DNA of 64,000 bases from Branchiibius hedensis (GTDB lineage Bacteria; Actinomycetota; Actinomycetes; Actinomycetales; Dermatophilaceae): NCBI RefSeq assembly GCF_900108585.1, contig NZ_UESZ01000001.1:1922001-1986000 (forward strand). The letters run 5' to 3'. The position numbers and the translations under genes are program-made. This document shows, piece by piece, positions 53,351-62,523 of the stretch. The stretch's first letter is position 1. Each line of letters starts with the position of its first letter. A model generated the notes under the pieces. That model was not told where the DNA came from and made no database searches. It saw only the letters and a program-made list of their open reading frames with translations.

Positions 53351-55423
53351 ATGAGCGCATCGTCAGCCACGTCCCGCAAACGCTGGCTCATCCCAGCCCT
53401 GGTTCTCCTGGCCTGGCTGGTGGTGGGCAGTTTCACCGGACCGTACGCCGGCAAGCTCGCCTCGGTGTCGACCAACGACAACACCGCCTTCCTGCCCGCC
53501 TCGGCCGAGTCGACCAAGGCACAGAAGGAACTGGAGAAGTTCCAGGACACCAGTGAGGTACCGGCGATCGTGATCGCGGTGCGTGATGGCGGGATCACCG
53601 CGGCGGACAAGGCGTGGCTGACCAAGCAGACGCAGGAATTCGCCGGCCAGAGCGGCTTCGGCAAGCAGATCTCCCCGCCGATCCCCTCGAAAGACCAGAA
53701 GGCGGCGCAGGTCTTCGTACCCATCGACTCCGCCGGCGAACCCGCCGACACGGTGACGACCTTGCGCGATGCGTTGCGCAGCCCACCGGATGGCCTGACC
53801 GTCAAAGTGACCGGACCAGCCGGTCAGATCGCGGACCTCAGTGAGGCCTTCAAGGGCATCGACGGCTTGCTGCTCCTGGTGGCCGGTGGGGTCGTGATCC
53901 TCATCCTGACCGTGGTCTATCGCAGCCCGATCCTGCCGTTCGTCGTACTGATCTCTGCGATCTTCGCCCTCGGATTAGCCTCTGGCGCAGTCTATTTCCT
54001 CACCAAACAGGGCATCCTGGACCTCAACGGCCAGAGCCAGGGCATCTTGTTCATCCTGGTCTTCGGCGCCGCCACGGACTACGCGCTGCTACTGGTCGCC
54101 CGGTTCCGTGAAGAGCTGATGCACACCCAAGACAAGGTCGCGGCGCTGCGCTCGGCGTACCGCGCCACCATCGAGCCGGTCGCGGCCTCCGCCGCCACGG
54201 TCATCCTCGGCGTCCTGTGCCTGCTCCTGTCCGATCTGAACTCCAACCGCAGTCTCGGACCGGTCGCTGCGCTGGGCATTGTCGCCTCCTTCCTGGCCTC
54301 GATGACCTTCCTGCCTGCTGCCCTGGCCCTGCTGGGCCGCAAAGCGTTCTGGCCCTTCGAGCCCAAGGTCACCGACGACGTGTCTGAGGGTCAGGGCCAT
54401 AAGTTCTGGTCGAAGGTCGCGCACTGGGTGGCCTCGAAACCGCGCAAGATCTGGATCACCACCGCTGTTGCTCTGGCTGCCGCGGCCGCCTTCGCACCGA
54501 CCTTCAAGGCCGACGGCATCGCCACCACCGATTACTTCATCGGCACCGTCGGTTCGGTCGAGGGCGCCAAACTCCAGGCCGAGCACTTCGACGCCGGCAG
54601 CGGCTCGCCGACCTGGATCATCGCGGAGCAGCAGAGTGCGAACAGCGTTGTCGCCGCAGCAAAGTCGACCGCCGGGGTGGCGTCCGCCGAGGTCCTCGCC
54701 ACCGACGGGCAGCCGGTCGTCAAGGACGGGCGCGTCGCCGTTCAGGTGGTCCTGAAGGACAACGCCGAGTCGCTCCCAGCGCAAGACACGGTCGAGAAGT
54801 TGCGGGACGCCGTACATGCCATCGCCGGCTCCGAGGCGGTCGTCGGTGGCACCACCGCGACCGACCTGGACACCCGGCTGACCTCGATCCGCGACCGCAA
54901 CCTGATCATCCCGGTCGTCCTGGTCGTGGTCCTGCTGGTGCTCATGCTGCTGCTACGCAGCGTCCTGGCTCCCATCCTGCTGCTGGCGACCACTGTGTTG
55001 TCCTTCGCAGCCACCCTCGGTGTCGCCGCGCTGTTGTTCAACGGCCCGTTCGGCTTCGCCGGCGCCGACCCCGTGGTGCCGCTGTTCGCCTTCGTCTTCC
55101 TGGTCGCCCTCGGGATCGACTACAACATCTTCCTGATGACCCGGGCCCGGGAAGAGTCGATGCAGCACGGCACCCGGGAGGGCATCGTGCGTGCACTCAC
55201 CTCCACCGGTGGCGTCATCACCTCAGCCGGAGTGGTCCTGGCAGCAACCTTCGCGGCACTGGCGGTGATCCCGCTGCTCTTCCTGGTGCAGGTGGCCTTC
55301 CTGGTCGCGTTCGGCGTGCTGCTGGACACCCTGATCGTGCGGACATTGCTCGTGCCCGCGCTGACCATCGACATCGGGCCCAAGACCTGGTGGCCGAGCG
55401 CCCTCTCCCGTCGTCAGGAGTAG
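53351..55423 (+). CDS. MMPL-family RND transporter
   Basis: 690 residues, two repeats of one membrane segment, an extracytoplasmic loop and five membrane segments. Proton-relay motifs are FGAATDYALLLVARFREEL in repeat 1 and ALGIDYNIFLMTRAREE in repeat 2. The length fits small actinobacterial MMPL proteins rather than large MmpL lipid exporters. Exports lipids or drugs using the proton gradient; cargo unknown. A weak AGGA lies before the ATG. Confidence 0.92.
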   Translation: MSASSATSRKRWLIPALVLLAWLVVGSFTGPYAGKLASVSTNDNTAFLPASAESTKAQKELEKFQDTSEVPAIVIAVRDGGITAADKAWLTKQTQEFAGQSGFGKQISPPIPSKDQKAAQVFVPIDSAGEPADTVTTLRDALRSPPDGLTVKVTGPAGQIADLSEAFKGIDGLLLLVAGGVVILILTVVYRSPILPFVVLISAIFALGLASGAVYFLTKQGILDLNGQSQGILFILVFGAATDYALLLVARFREELMHTQDKVAALRSAYRATIEPVAASAATVILGVLCLLLSDLNSNRSLGPVAALGIVASFLASMTFLPAALALLGRKAFWPFEPKVTDDVSEGQGHKFWSKVAHWVASKPRKIWITTAVALAAAAAFAPTFKADGIATTDYFIGTVGSVEGAKLQAEHFDAGSGSPTWIIAEQQSANSVVAAAKSTAGVASAEVLATDGQPVVKDGRVAVQVVLKDNAESLPAQDTVEKLRDAVHAIAGSEAVVGGTTATDLDTRLTSIRDRNLIIPVVLVVVLLVLMLLLRSVLAPILLLATTVLSFAATLGVAALLFNGPFGFAGADPVVPLFAFVFLVALGIDYNIFLMTRAREESMQHGTREGIVRALTSTGGVITSAGVVLAATFAALAVIPLLFLVQVAFLVAFGVLLDTLIVRTLLVPALTIDIGPKTWWPSALSRRQE

Positions 55424-55451
55424 TCGATCCGTCGGCGCCGTGGCGACGAAT

Positions 55452-55493
55452 CACCTCCCGATCGGTTCAACCGGACCGGCAGCACGGGAGGTG
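55452..55493 (+). promoter_or_regulatory. Hairpin that pairs the ribosome-binding site of the next gene
   Basis: CACCTCCCG (55452-55460) pairs perfectly with CGGGAGGTG (55485-55493). The second arm contains GGGAGG, the Shine-Dalgarno sequence 8 nt before the ATG at 55500. A small inner stem CGGTT/AACCG (55463-55473) lies in the loop. The fold would close the ribosome-binding site, and also lies 28 bp after the MMPL stop. Confidence 0.6.
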
Positions 55494-55499
55494 CAGTGA

Positions 55500-55916
55500 A
55501 TGGACCGCTTGCTCGGACGACCGCTTCGGGTCCCCTACCGCTGGCTCATGATCGCGGCGGTCGTGGTCGCCGCGATCGCGCATGTGCCGGTGATCGCTCC
55601 GCATCTTGATGAAGCGCCGTACATGGGTGTCTTGTTCGTCGTGTTGACGCTCGCTTGCCTCATTCTGGCTGCGGCCATAGCCATCCACGACTCCGCCGTC
55701 GTCTACGCGCTGTCCGTCCTCACCTGTGGCCTCGCGGTGATTGGCTATGCGGCAACCCGCGTGGTCGCCTTTCCGATGCTTGCCGACGACGTCGGCAACT
55801 GGTGGGAACCGCTCGGCGTGGTGTCCATCGTGTCCGAGTCGATCGTCGTGATCGGTGCGCTGAGCGCTCTGGTCCGAGGTCGAGCGGTCGCGGCCCGAGC
55901 CGGATCAGGAATCTGA
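55500..55916 (+). CDS. Small four-helix membrane protein, unknown
   Basis: 138 residues, four hydrophobic segments (about 15-33, 42-62, 66-88, 105-126) with a short basic C-terminus. A start such as VPYRWLMIAAVVVAAIAHVP gives no family I recognise; it resembles uncharacterised actinobacterial membrane proteins. Strong Shine-Dalgarno GGGAGG, but inside a hairpin. Encoded after the MMPL transporter and convergent with the acyl-CoA synthetase gene (12-bp overlap). Confidence 0.72.
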   Translation: MDRLLGRPLRVPYRWLMIAAVVVAAIAHVPVIAPHLDEAPYMGVLFVVLTLACLILAAAIAIHDSAVVYALSVLTCGLAVIGYAATRVVAFPMLADDVGNWWEPLGVVSIVSESIVVIGALSALVRGRAVAARAGSGI

Positions 55917-57602
55917 ATTCCGCTTCAGGACGTCGTCACGCACCAAGCGTCGCTGCACCTTGCCGATCATCGAGCGGGGTAGCTCTTCGACGATGTGCAG
56001 ATGTCGCGGGACCGCGTACTTCGCCAGCCGCTGGGCGGCGTGCTCACGCACCTGATCCAGGGTGGGTGGCTGACCGTCGGAGACCACGACGGCGACAACC
56101 TCTTCGTCGCCGCCCGCACCACGTGGCACGCCGACGACCGCGACGTCATCGACGCCGGCCAGTTCCCTCAAGTGCTCCTCGACGACGGTCGGGAAGACCT
56201 TGAAACCGCCCACGATGATGATCTCCTTGGTGCGATCGACCAGCACCGCAAACCCGTCGCGGTCGACCTCCACGACGTCGCCGGTGCGTAACCAACCATC
56301 CGGCGACAGCACGTTTGCGGTCTCCTCCGGCCGATCGACGTACCCGGCGAAGACCTGCGGCCCGCGCACCAGCAGTTCGCCGCGGACGACGCCCGCTTCG
56401 TTCGCAGTGGCTTCGACGGTTTGGTCATCGGGATCAACCACGCGAATTTCGGTGTTGGGGAAGGGAATTCCCAGCGCGCCGCGTCGCCGCTTCTCCGACG
56501 CCGGGTTGCCCAGCACGATCGGCGAAGTCTCGGTAGAACCGTAACCCTCGATCAGCAGACCGCCGGTCGCCTGCTCCCAGCGGTCGGCAGTCGCCGCGTC
56601 CAGCGGCATGGCACCGCAGAACGCTTGTTTGATCGACCCGAGCGAGACACCACCGGCGGCATCCAGAATCCGGCTGAACATCGGAGCGACCGCTGGCATG
56701 AAGGTGTACGGCGCCCGCTTCTGGCCCGCGACCACTGCGGGTGGGTCAAAGTTCGGGAACGCCACGAGCGTGGCGCCGATCAGCGGTGGCAGGACGACGC
56801 AGAAGATCATCCCGAACGCGTGGAAGAACGGTAGGACACCACAGACCACCTCGGCCCCCGGCTGGAAGCCCGCCCACGCCGTACCTTGGGTCGCATTCGC
56901 CACCAGGTTGTAGTGGGTGATGCTCGCCCCCTTGGGTACCCCCGTCGTGCCACCGGTGAAGAGCACCAGTGCCTCGTCGGTCGGCTCCTGCGCGCCGGAA
57001 GGCTGGCCCCCGGGCTCAGTGCGAACCAGGTCCGCCCAGTCCTTCGCGTCGCCAACCGGGCCACCCGTGAGCGCCGCCCGTTTGCTGCGAGCCGCCTTGA
57101 CCGGCAGCCGGAGCAACAACTGCATCTTGCGCGGCAGGTCCCGCGCGACGTCCACGGACACGATGTGTTGCAGGTCGGTGTCCTGGGCAGCAACCTGCAC
57201 GTCGGCCACGCGGTTGCGCCACACCAGCACCACCCGGGACCCAGTCAACCCGAGCTGATCGTGCAGTTCAGCCGTTGTGTACGTCGGGTTGTGCTCGACA
57301 ACCGCTGCACCACAACGCAATACGGCGTAGAACGCCACGATGTGGGCGGTGCAGTTGGGCATCACCAACGAGACACGCGTGCCCGGGGTCACGCCGAGTT
57401 GCCGAAGACCCGCCGCCGCTCGATCGACCTGAGCATCCAGTTCGCGGTACGTCGTGCTGGCCCCGAAGAAGTCGACAGCAACTCGGTCGGGCCACCGCTG
57501 GGCGGCCTGTCGCAACAGGCCGTCCAGCAGGACCAGCGGAATCTCGACGTCAGCCGGGACACCCTGTGAATAGCTGCTCAGCCACGGTCGATCTTCAAAC
57601 AT
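55905..57602 (-). CDS. Long-chain fatty acid-CoA ligase, FadD-like
   Basis: 565 residues. P-loop LVLFTGGTTGVPKGAS (the Gly-Gly form found in E. coli-type FadD), GYGSTETSPIV, LRTGDVVEVDRDGF, and the C-terminal lysine in RSMIGKVQRR. Activates fatty acids. Upstream on the same strand is oleate hydratase, so the two probably handle unsaturated fatty acids. TACGGT lies 6 nt before the ATG. Confidence 0.92.
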   Translation of the reverse strand: MFEDRPWLSSYSQGVPADVEIPLVLLDGLLRQAAQRWPDRVAVDFFGASTTYRELDAQVDRAAAGLRQLGVTPGTRVSLVMPNCTAHIVAFYAVLRCGAAVVEHNPTYTTAELHDQLGLTGSRVVLVWRNRVADVQVAAQDTDLQHIVSVDVARDLPRKMQLLLRLPVKAARSKRAALTGGPVGDAKDWADLVRTEPGGQPSGAQEPTDEALVLFTGGTTGVPKGASITHYNLVANATQGTAWAGFQPGAEVVCGVLPFFHAFGMIFCVVLPPLIGATLVAFPNFDPPAVVAGQKRAPYTFMPAVAPMFSRILDAAGGVSLGSIKQAFCGAMPLDAATADRWEQATGGLLIEGYGSTETSPIVLGNPASEKRRRGALGIPFPNTEIRVVDPDDQTVEATANEAGVVRGELLVRGPQVFAGYVDRPEETANVLSPDGWLRTGDVVEVDRDGFAVLVDRTKEIIIVGGFKVFPTVVEEHLRELAGVDDVAVVGVPRGAGGDEEVVAVVVSDGQPPTLDQVREHAAQRLAKYAVPRHLHIVEELPRSMIGKVQRRLVRDDVLKRNSDS

Positions 57603-57608
57603 CTGCCC

Positions 57609-57614
57609 ACCGTA
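57609..57614 (-). promoter_or_regulatory. -10 box TACGGT, 6 nt before FadD-like ATG
   Basis: Minus-strand TACGGT, 6 nt, ATG at 57602; it lies in the 28-bp gap after the oleate hydratase stop. Confidence 0.45.
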
Positions 57615-57630
57615 GTGCCCTGGCAGCGCA

Positions 57631-59406
57631 CTAGATCAGACCGGCGTCTTTGAGCAGTTCCTCGACGTAGGTGCCCTTCACCTTGTGCAGTGCGGCAGCA
57701 CCGACGACCTTGGTCATCAGGGGTAGCTTCACGTCAGCCAGCTTCTTCTTGTCGTTGAGGTAGTACAGCGCGCTCAACAACACGCGGATGTCGTATTGCG
57801 ACCCGAAGACCTCTGGCACCCCACGGTTCACGTCCAGCAACGTGTAGACCGCCTCCATGGCGGTGCGCACGGAGTACTCAGTGGTGAACACCGTGTCGAT
57901 CGGCGTCTCAGCGAAGTTGCCGATGAAGGCGAGGTTCGTTGAGCCCTCCGGCACCACCAACGGGCGGTCGCCGGCCGCGCGCGGCATGAAGTAGGAGGTG
58001 ATGTAGGGCATGTGACACGGCACCGTGCTGGCACTGTTGCGGGCCAGGTCGGGGATCTCCTCGACGGGGACACCGAGGTGGTAGAGCAACTCCTCGGTGA
58101 GCTCGATGCCAGTGGCCTCCTTGATCGGCTTCTTCACGTAGTCGCCGGGCCGGTCGGAGAAGAGGCCGTAGACCCAGAGCACAAGCTCCTTGTTGGGGTC
58201 CTGCTTCTCGAAGTGCGGCTGCCGACTCATGGTGAAGCCGTAGAACCAGCCGGAGTCCTTGAAGTTGCACGGTCCGCCGGTGACGATCTTGCCGTTGCGC
58301 GGGTCCCGGCCGGTCAGCTTCTGGATGTAGGGCCAGATCTTGTCGTCGGTGAGAGTGATAGTTCCGGAGATGACCCAGTTGTCGCTGGGGATGTTCTCGC
58401 AGAACTTCTCCGGGTGACCAAGGGAGGGGTCCTTGGCGGCGAGCGTCTTCCACAGCTTCCAGGCCCCGCCGTGGTCGGTCTCGATCGGCGCCGGGTGGTC
58501 GTTGTCGCCGAAGGTGCTGCTCTCGGTGATCGAACCGTTGGTGACGAAGACCAGGTCGTCGGTGGTCAGGTCGATGGTCTTCTTCTCACCGCCCACCGTC
58601 AGTTCCAGAGAGGTTGCGACCTTCTTGCCCCCACTGAGGTCCAGCCCGATGTCCTCGACCTGGGTGTCGTACTGGAACGTCACGCCCTCGGACTCCAGGT
58701 GCTTGACCAGGGGCACGATCAGTGACTCGTACTGGTTGTAGTGCGTGAACCGCAACGAGGTCAGGTCCGGCAAGGTGGCGACGTGGTGGATGAAGCGCAG
58801 CAGGTAACGACGCATCTCCAGCGCGCTGGCCCACGGCTCGAACGCGAACATGGTCGCCCAGTACAGCCAAAAGTTGGAGTCGAAGAACTCCTGGGTGAAG
58901 TACTCATCGATGCGCTTGTCGTCCAGCTGCGACTCCGGGGTGAGCGCCAGATCGATGATCTCCTGGACCGCCTTCGGCGTCAGCGTCAGCTCGCCCATGG
59001 ACGGGACCGCCTTGCCCCGCTCGTACGTCGCGCGCATCGGGTTGCTGCTCGGGTCGGACTTGTGCAACTCATACATCTCGTCGAGCACAGAGACGCCCGG
59101 TTTGGCCAGCGACGGCACCGACCGGAACAAGTCCCACAGAGTTTCGAAGTGCGCTTCCATCTCGCGACCGCCGCGGATGATGAATCCCTTGTGTTCATCG
59201 AGGATTCCGTCCATGCTGCCGCCGGGCAGTGCGAGCTCCTCGAACACCGTGATGTTCTTGCCGGGGACACCGGCGTCCCGGATCAGAAATGCGGCGCCAG
59301 CCAGTGATGCGAGACCGGATCCAACGAAGTACGCCTTCTTCTTGTCAGCCCCCTCCGGCTTGATCGCCTGCGCGAACGCCTCGAAATTGCCGTTGCTGTG
59401 GTACAT
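57631..59406 (-). CDS. ohyA: Oleate hydratase (FAD-dependent, 67-kDa myosin-cross-reactive family)
   Basis: 591 residues, typical length. It adds water to the cis-9 double bond of oleic/linoleic acid giving 10-hydroxy fatty acids, which detoxifies free unsaturated fatty acids. FAD site VGSGLASLAGAAFLIRD (28-44), substrate/FAD loop RGGREME (78-84), SNFWLYWATMFAFEPW and HYNQYESLIVPLVKHLE are family motifs. ATG at 59406, preceded by AGGAGAGGG. Two short palindromes lie upstream. Confidence 0.95.
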   Translation of the reverse strand: MYHSNGNFEAFAQAIKPEGADKKKAYFVGSGLASLAGAAFLIRDAGVPGKNITVFEELALPGGSMDGILDEHKGFIIRGGREMEAHFETLWDLFRSVPSLAKPGVSVLDEMYELHKSDPSSNPMRATYERGKAVPSMGELTLTPKAVQEIIDLALTPESQLDDKRIDEYFTQEFFDSNFWLYWATMFAFEPWASALEMRRYLLRFIHHVATLPDLTSLRFTHYNQYESLIVPLVKHLESEGVTFQYDTQVEDIGLDLSGGKKVATSLELTVGGEKKTIDLTTDDLVFVTNGSITESSTFGDNDHPAPIETDHGGAWKLWKTLAAKDPSLGHPEKFCENIPSDNWVISGTITLTDDKIWPYIQKLTGRDPRNGKIVTGGPCNFKDSGWFYGFTMSRQPHFEKQDPNKELVLWVYGLFSDRPGDYVKKPIKEATGIELTEELLYHLGVPVEEIPDLARNSASTVPCHMPYITSYFMPRAAGDRPLVVPEGSTNLAFIGNFAETPIDTVFTTEYSVRTAMEAVYTLLDVNRGVPEVFGSQYDIRVLLSALYYLNDKKKLADVKLPLMTKVVGAAALHKVKGTYVEELLKDAGLI

Positions 59407-59456
59407 CGTCAGCCCTCTCCTCGTTGAGGACGGCATACACCGCCGCCTACTTCCAA

Positions 59457-59506
59457 CCTTTCAAAGGGCCGCAGAGCGACACAAGGCCCGACAAAGTGAA
59501 ACTTTG
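59457..59506 (-). promoter_or_regulatory. Two palindromes upstream of oleate hydratase
   Basis: CCTTTCAAAGG (59457-59467) is a perfect palindrome about its centre. CAAAGT-GAA-ACTTTG (59492-59506) is a second perfect dyad. Both carry the CAAAG/CTTTG core, 51-100 bp before the ATG, suggesting paired operator sites for a fatty-acid-responsive regulator. The regulator is not in this window. The rest of the 186-bp gap shows no gene. Confidence 0.5.
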
Positions 59507-59528
59507 GTTCTTCCGATCACGACACGCG

Positions 59529-59550
59529 CGTTCGGCGAGCATCCCGAACG
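59529..59550 (-). terminator. Hairpin after the succinate-semialdehyde dehydrogenase gene
   Basis: CGTTCGG and CCGAACG form a 7-bp perfect stem with an 8-nt loop, 42 bp after the stop codon. No U-run. Confidence 0.45.
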
Positions 59551-59592
59551 TCTCGTATCACCAGGCGCTGTCAGCAGCACATGATCCGCCGC

Positions 59593-61047
59593 TCAGAGTT
59601 TGATGCCGACGTACTTGTCCTCGAGGTACTCGTCGATCCCCTCGAACCCGCCCTCGCGGCCGAACCCGCTGGCCTTCACGCCACCGAACGGTGCCGCTGG
59701 GTTGGAGATGATGCCCTGGTTGACGCCGACCATGCCGTACTCCAGTGCCTCGGCAACCCGGATCGCCCGGGAGAAGTCCCGGGTGAAGAAGTATGAGGCC
59801 AGGCCGTATTCGGTGTCATTGGCCTTCGCGACGACCTCGTCCTCATCGGTGAAGGTCTGGATGGCAGCGACCGGTCCGAAGATCTCCTCACGCACCATGT
59901 CGGCATCGGCCGGCAGGTTGGTGATGACGGTCGGCTCGTAGAAGAAGCCTGCGTCACCGGTCGTCGAGCCACCGGTCACCACCTGCGCACCTCTGGTCAC
60001 GGCGTCCTTCACCAGGGCGTCGACCTTGTCGATCGCCTTCTGGTTGATCAACGGACCGACCTGGGACTTCGGGTCCATCCCGTCGGCGACGACCAGACCG
60101 CCCATCTTCGCGGCCATCTTGGAGGCGAATTCGTCTGCGACAGAGGCATGTACATAGAGCCGGTTAGCTGCCGTGCACGCTTCGCCGATGTTGCGCATTT
60201 TCGCCAGCATCGCGCCCTCGACGGCCGCGTCGATGTCGGCGTCCTCGAAGACGATGAACGGCGCGTTGCCGCCCAACTCCATCGAGACGCGCAACACCTG
60301 CTGGGCGGACTGCTCGATCAGCGTGCGTCCCACGGCAGTCGAGCCGGTGAAGGTGAGCTTACGGGTGCGCGGGTCACGGATGATCGGCTCCATCACCGCG
60401 CCACTGCTCGAGGTGGTGATGACATTGAGTACGCCGCCGGGCAGCCCCACCTCTTCCAGCAACTGGGCGAGCGCCAACATCGTCAGTGGCGTTTCAGCTG
60501 CCGGCTTCACCACCATGGTGCAACCCGCTGCGATGGCCGGGCCGATCTTGCGAGTTCCCATGGCCAGCGGGAAGTTCCACGGGGTGATCATCACTGTCGG
60601 ACCGACCGGCTGCTTCATCGTCAGCAGTCGAGTACCACCCGACGGTGCCACCGAGTAGCGGCCGGAGATCCGCACGGCCTCCTCGGAGAACCAGCGGAAG
60701 AACTCCCCGCCGTAGGTGACCTCACCGCGCGCCTCGGCCAGCGGCTTGCCCATCTCCAGCGTCATCAACTCGGCGAAGAGGTCCGCGCGTTCGGTGATGA
60801 GCTCGAATGCTTTGCGCAGCAACTCTCCCCGCTCGCGCGGGTCAGTGCGCGCCCAGTCCTTCTGTGCATCGGCCGCAGCAGTCAGCGCAGCTATCCCGTC
60901 CGCCGGACTGGCGTCGGCCACTCGGGCCAACTCCTGCCCGGTGGCCGGGTTGTCAACGGTGAGTGTCTTGCCGTCGGTGGCGTCCCGCCACTGACCGCCG
61001 ATGTAAAGCTGCTTGGCGACGCCGTCCACGGCTGCCGAAGATGCCAC
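59593..61047 (-). CDS. gabD: Succinate-semialdehyde dehydrogenase (NAD(P)+)
   Basis: 484 residues, aldehyde dehydrogenase superfamily. PWNFPLAMGTRKIGPAIAAG binds the cofactor; general base Glu in MELGGNAPFIVFEDAD; nucleophile Cys in NIGEACTAANR. The latter two and VGPTVMITPWNF are closest to GabD-type enzymes. Oxidises succinate semialdehyde to succinate at the end of GABA catabolism. GTG start with GGGAG 7 nt upstream. Follows the gamma-aminobutyraldehyde dehydrogenase gene by 27 bp; the GABA aminotransferase is not in this window. Confidence 0.88.
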   Translation of the reverse strand: MASSAAVDGVAKQLYIGGQWRDATDGKTLTVDNPATGQELARVADASPADGIAALTAAADAQKDWARTDPRERGELLRKAFELITERADLFAELMTLEMGKPLAEARGEVTYGGEFFRWFSEEAVRISGRYSVAPSGGTRLLTMKQPVGPTVMITPWNFPLAMGTRKIGPAIAAGCTMVVKPAAETPLTMLALAQLLEEVGLPGGVLNVITTSSSGAVMEPIIRDPRTRKLTFTGSTAVGRTLIEQSAQQVLRVSMELGGNAPFIVFEDADIDAAVEGAMLAKMRNIGEACTAANRLYVHASVADEFASKMAAKMGGLVVADGMDPKSQVGPLINQKAIDKVDALVKDAVTRGAQVVTGGSTTGDAGFFYEPTVITNLPADADMVREEIFGPVAAIQTFTDEDEVVAKANDTEYGLASYFFTRDFSRAIRVAEALEYGMVGVNQGIISNPAAPFGGVKASGFGREGGFEGIDEYLEDKYVGIKL

Positions 61048-61074
61048 GATGAATCTCCCTGTCTACCAGTGATT

Positions 61075-62514
61075 TCAGAGTTCGATGTTGGCCATCACGT
61101 GCTTGATGCGCGTGTAGTCCTCAAAGCCGTAGAGCGAGAGGTCCTTGCCGTACCCGCTGTGCTTGAACCCGCCGTGCGGCATCTCGGCGACGAGCGGGAT
61201 GTGGGTGTTGATCCACACGCAACCGAAGTCGAGCGCCTTGGAGACGCGCATCGCCCGACCGAAGTCCTTGGTCCAGACCGAGGACGCCAGCGCATACTGC
61301 ACGCCGTTGCCAGCGGCAATGGCCTCGGCCTCGTCGGTGAACTTCTGCGCGGTGATGACCGGGCCGAAGATCTCGTTCTGGCTGACCTCGTCGTCCTGCA
61401 ACAGCCCGGACACGACCGTCGGCTCGAAGTAGAATCCGCCACCGAGGGCGGTGAGTCGGGATCCACCAGCCGCGATCGACGCGTGGTCGGGCAGCCGCTC
61501 CAGCAGACCGGTGACGTGCGCCAACTGGTTGCTGTTGTTGACGGGGCCGAGCAGCGCGTCCGCGTCGTCCGGCAGCCCGACCTTGGCCTCGTTCTTAGCG
61601 TATTCGGCTAGGGCAGCGACGAATTCGTCGTGGATGCCCTCCTGGACGAGCACGCGGGTGGCCGCAGTGCAGTCCTGCCCGGCGTTGAAGTAGCCGGCGA
61701 CCGCGATGCCCTCGACCGCCGCTTCGATGTCCGCGTCGTCGAAGACGATGACCGGCGCCTTGCCGCCGAGCTCCAGGTGCACCCGCTTCACATCGGCCGC
61801 GCCGGAGAGCGCCACCTGGATGCCGGCGCGCACCGAACCAGTGATTGCCACCAGTTGCGGGGTCTTGTGCTCGACCACCAACTGCCCGGTCGAGCGGTCA
61901 CCGGTCACGACGTTGAAGGCACCGGCCGGCAGGAACTCCGCGGCGACCTCGGCCAGCAACAGCGTGGTCTCGGGGGTGGTGTCGCTGGGCTTGAGGACGA
62001 CGGTGTTGCCCGCGGCGAGCGCCGGGGCGATCTTCCACATTGCCATCATCATCGGGTAGTTCCACGGGGTCACCTGACCGACGACACCGATCGGCTCCCG
62101 CCGGATCCACGAGGTGTGACCCTTCATGTACTCCCCCGCTGCCTTGCCCTCCAGCACGCGAGCGGCACCAGCGAAGAACCGCAGCTGGTCAAGCATCGGC
62201 GGGATCTCTTCGGATTCGGTGAGGGCCCAAGGCTTTCCGGTGTTCTGGGCTTCCAGCTTGATGAAGTCATCGGCGCGCTTCTCGATGGCGTCGGCGAACT
62301 TGAGCAAGGCCTGCTGGCGCTCCGAAGGAGTGGTCTGCCCCCACTCCTCGAACGCCTTCGACGCAGCGGTGTACGCAGCGTCGACATCAGCCTCGGTCGA
62401 GATCGCCGCGGAGGCGACGACCTGGCCGGTGCTCGGGTCGACAACGTCCTGGCGTGCGTCGCCGCGCGCCTCGACGTACTCGCCGTTGACGAAGTTCTTC
62501 AGGATGCGGGTCAT
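61075..62514 (-). CDS. patD: Gamma-aminobutyraldehyde dehydrogenase
   Basis: 479 residues, aldehyde dehydrogenase superfamily. TPWNYPMMMAMWKIAPALAAG, LELGGKAPVIVFDDADI (Glu) and YFNAGQDCTAATR (nucleophile Cys) match the ABALDH/PatD group, which makes GABA from 4-aminobutanal in putrescine breakdown. GGAG precedes the ATG. With gabD next to it the pair covers two oxidation steps of the putrescine-GABA-succinate route. Betaine-aldehyde dehydrogenase activity is a possible alternative. Confidence 0.85.
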   Translation of the reverse strand: MTRILKNFVNGEYVEARGDARQDVVDPSTGQVVASAAISTEADVDAAYTAASKAFEEWGQTTPSERQQALLKFADAIEKRADDFIKLEAQNTGKPWALTESEEIPPMLDQLRFFAGAARVLEGKAAGEYMKGHTSWIRREPIGVVGQVTPWNYPMMMAMWKIAPALAAGNTVVLKPSDTTPETTLLLAEVAAEFLPAGAFNVVTGDRSTGQLVVEHKTPQLVAITGSVRAGIQVALSGAADVKRVHLELGGKAPVIVFDDADIEAAVEGIAVAGYFNAGQDCTAATRVLVQEGIHDEFVAALAEYAKNEAKVGLPDDADALLGPVNNSNQLAHVTGLLERLPDHASIAAGGSRLTALGGGFYFEPTVVSGLLQDDEVSQNEIFGPVITAQKFTDEAEAIAAGNGVQYALASSVWTKDFGRAMRVSKALDFGCVWINTHIPLVAEMPHGGFKHSGYGKDLSLYGFEDYTRIKHVMANIEL

Positions 62515-62523
62515 AGCTCCACC

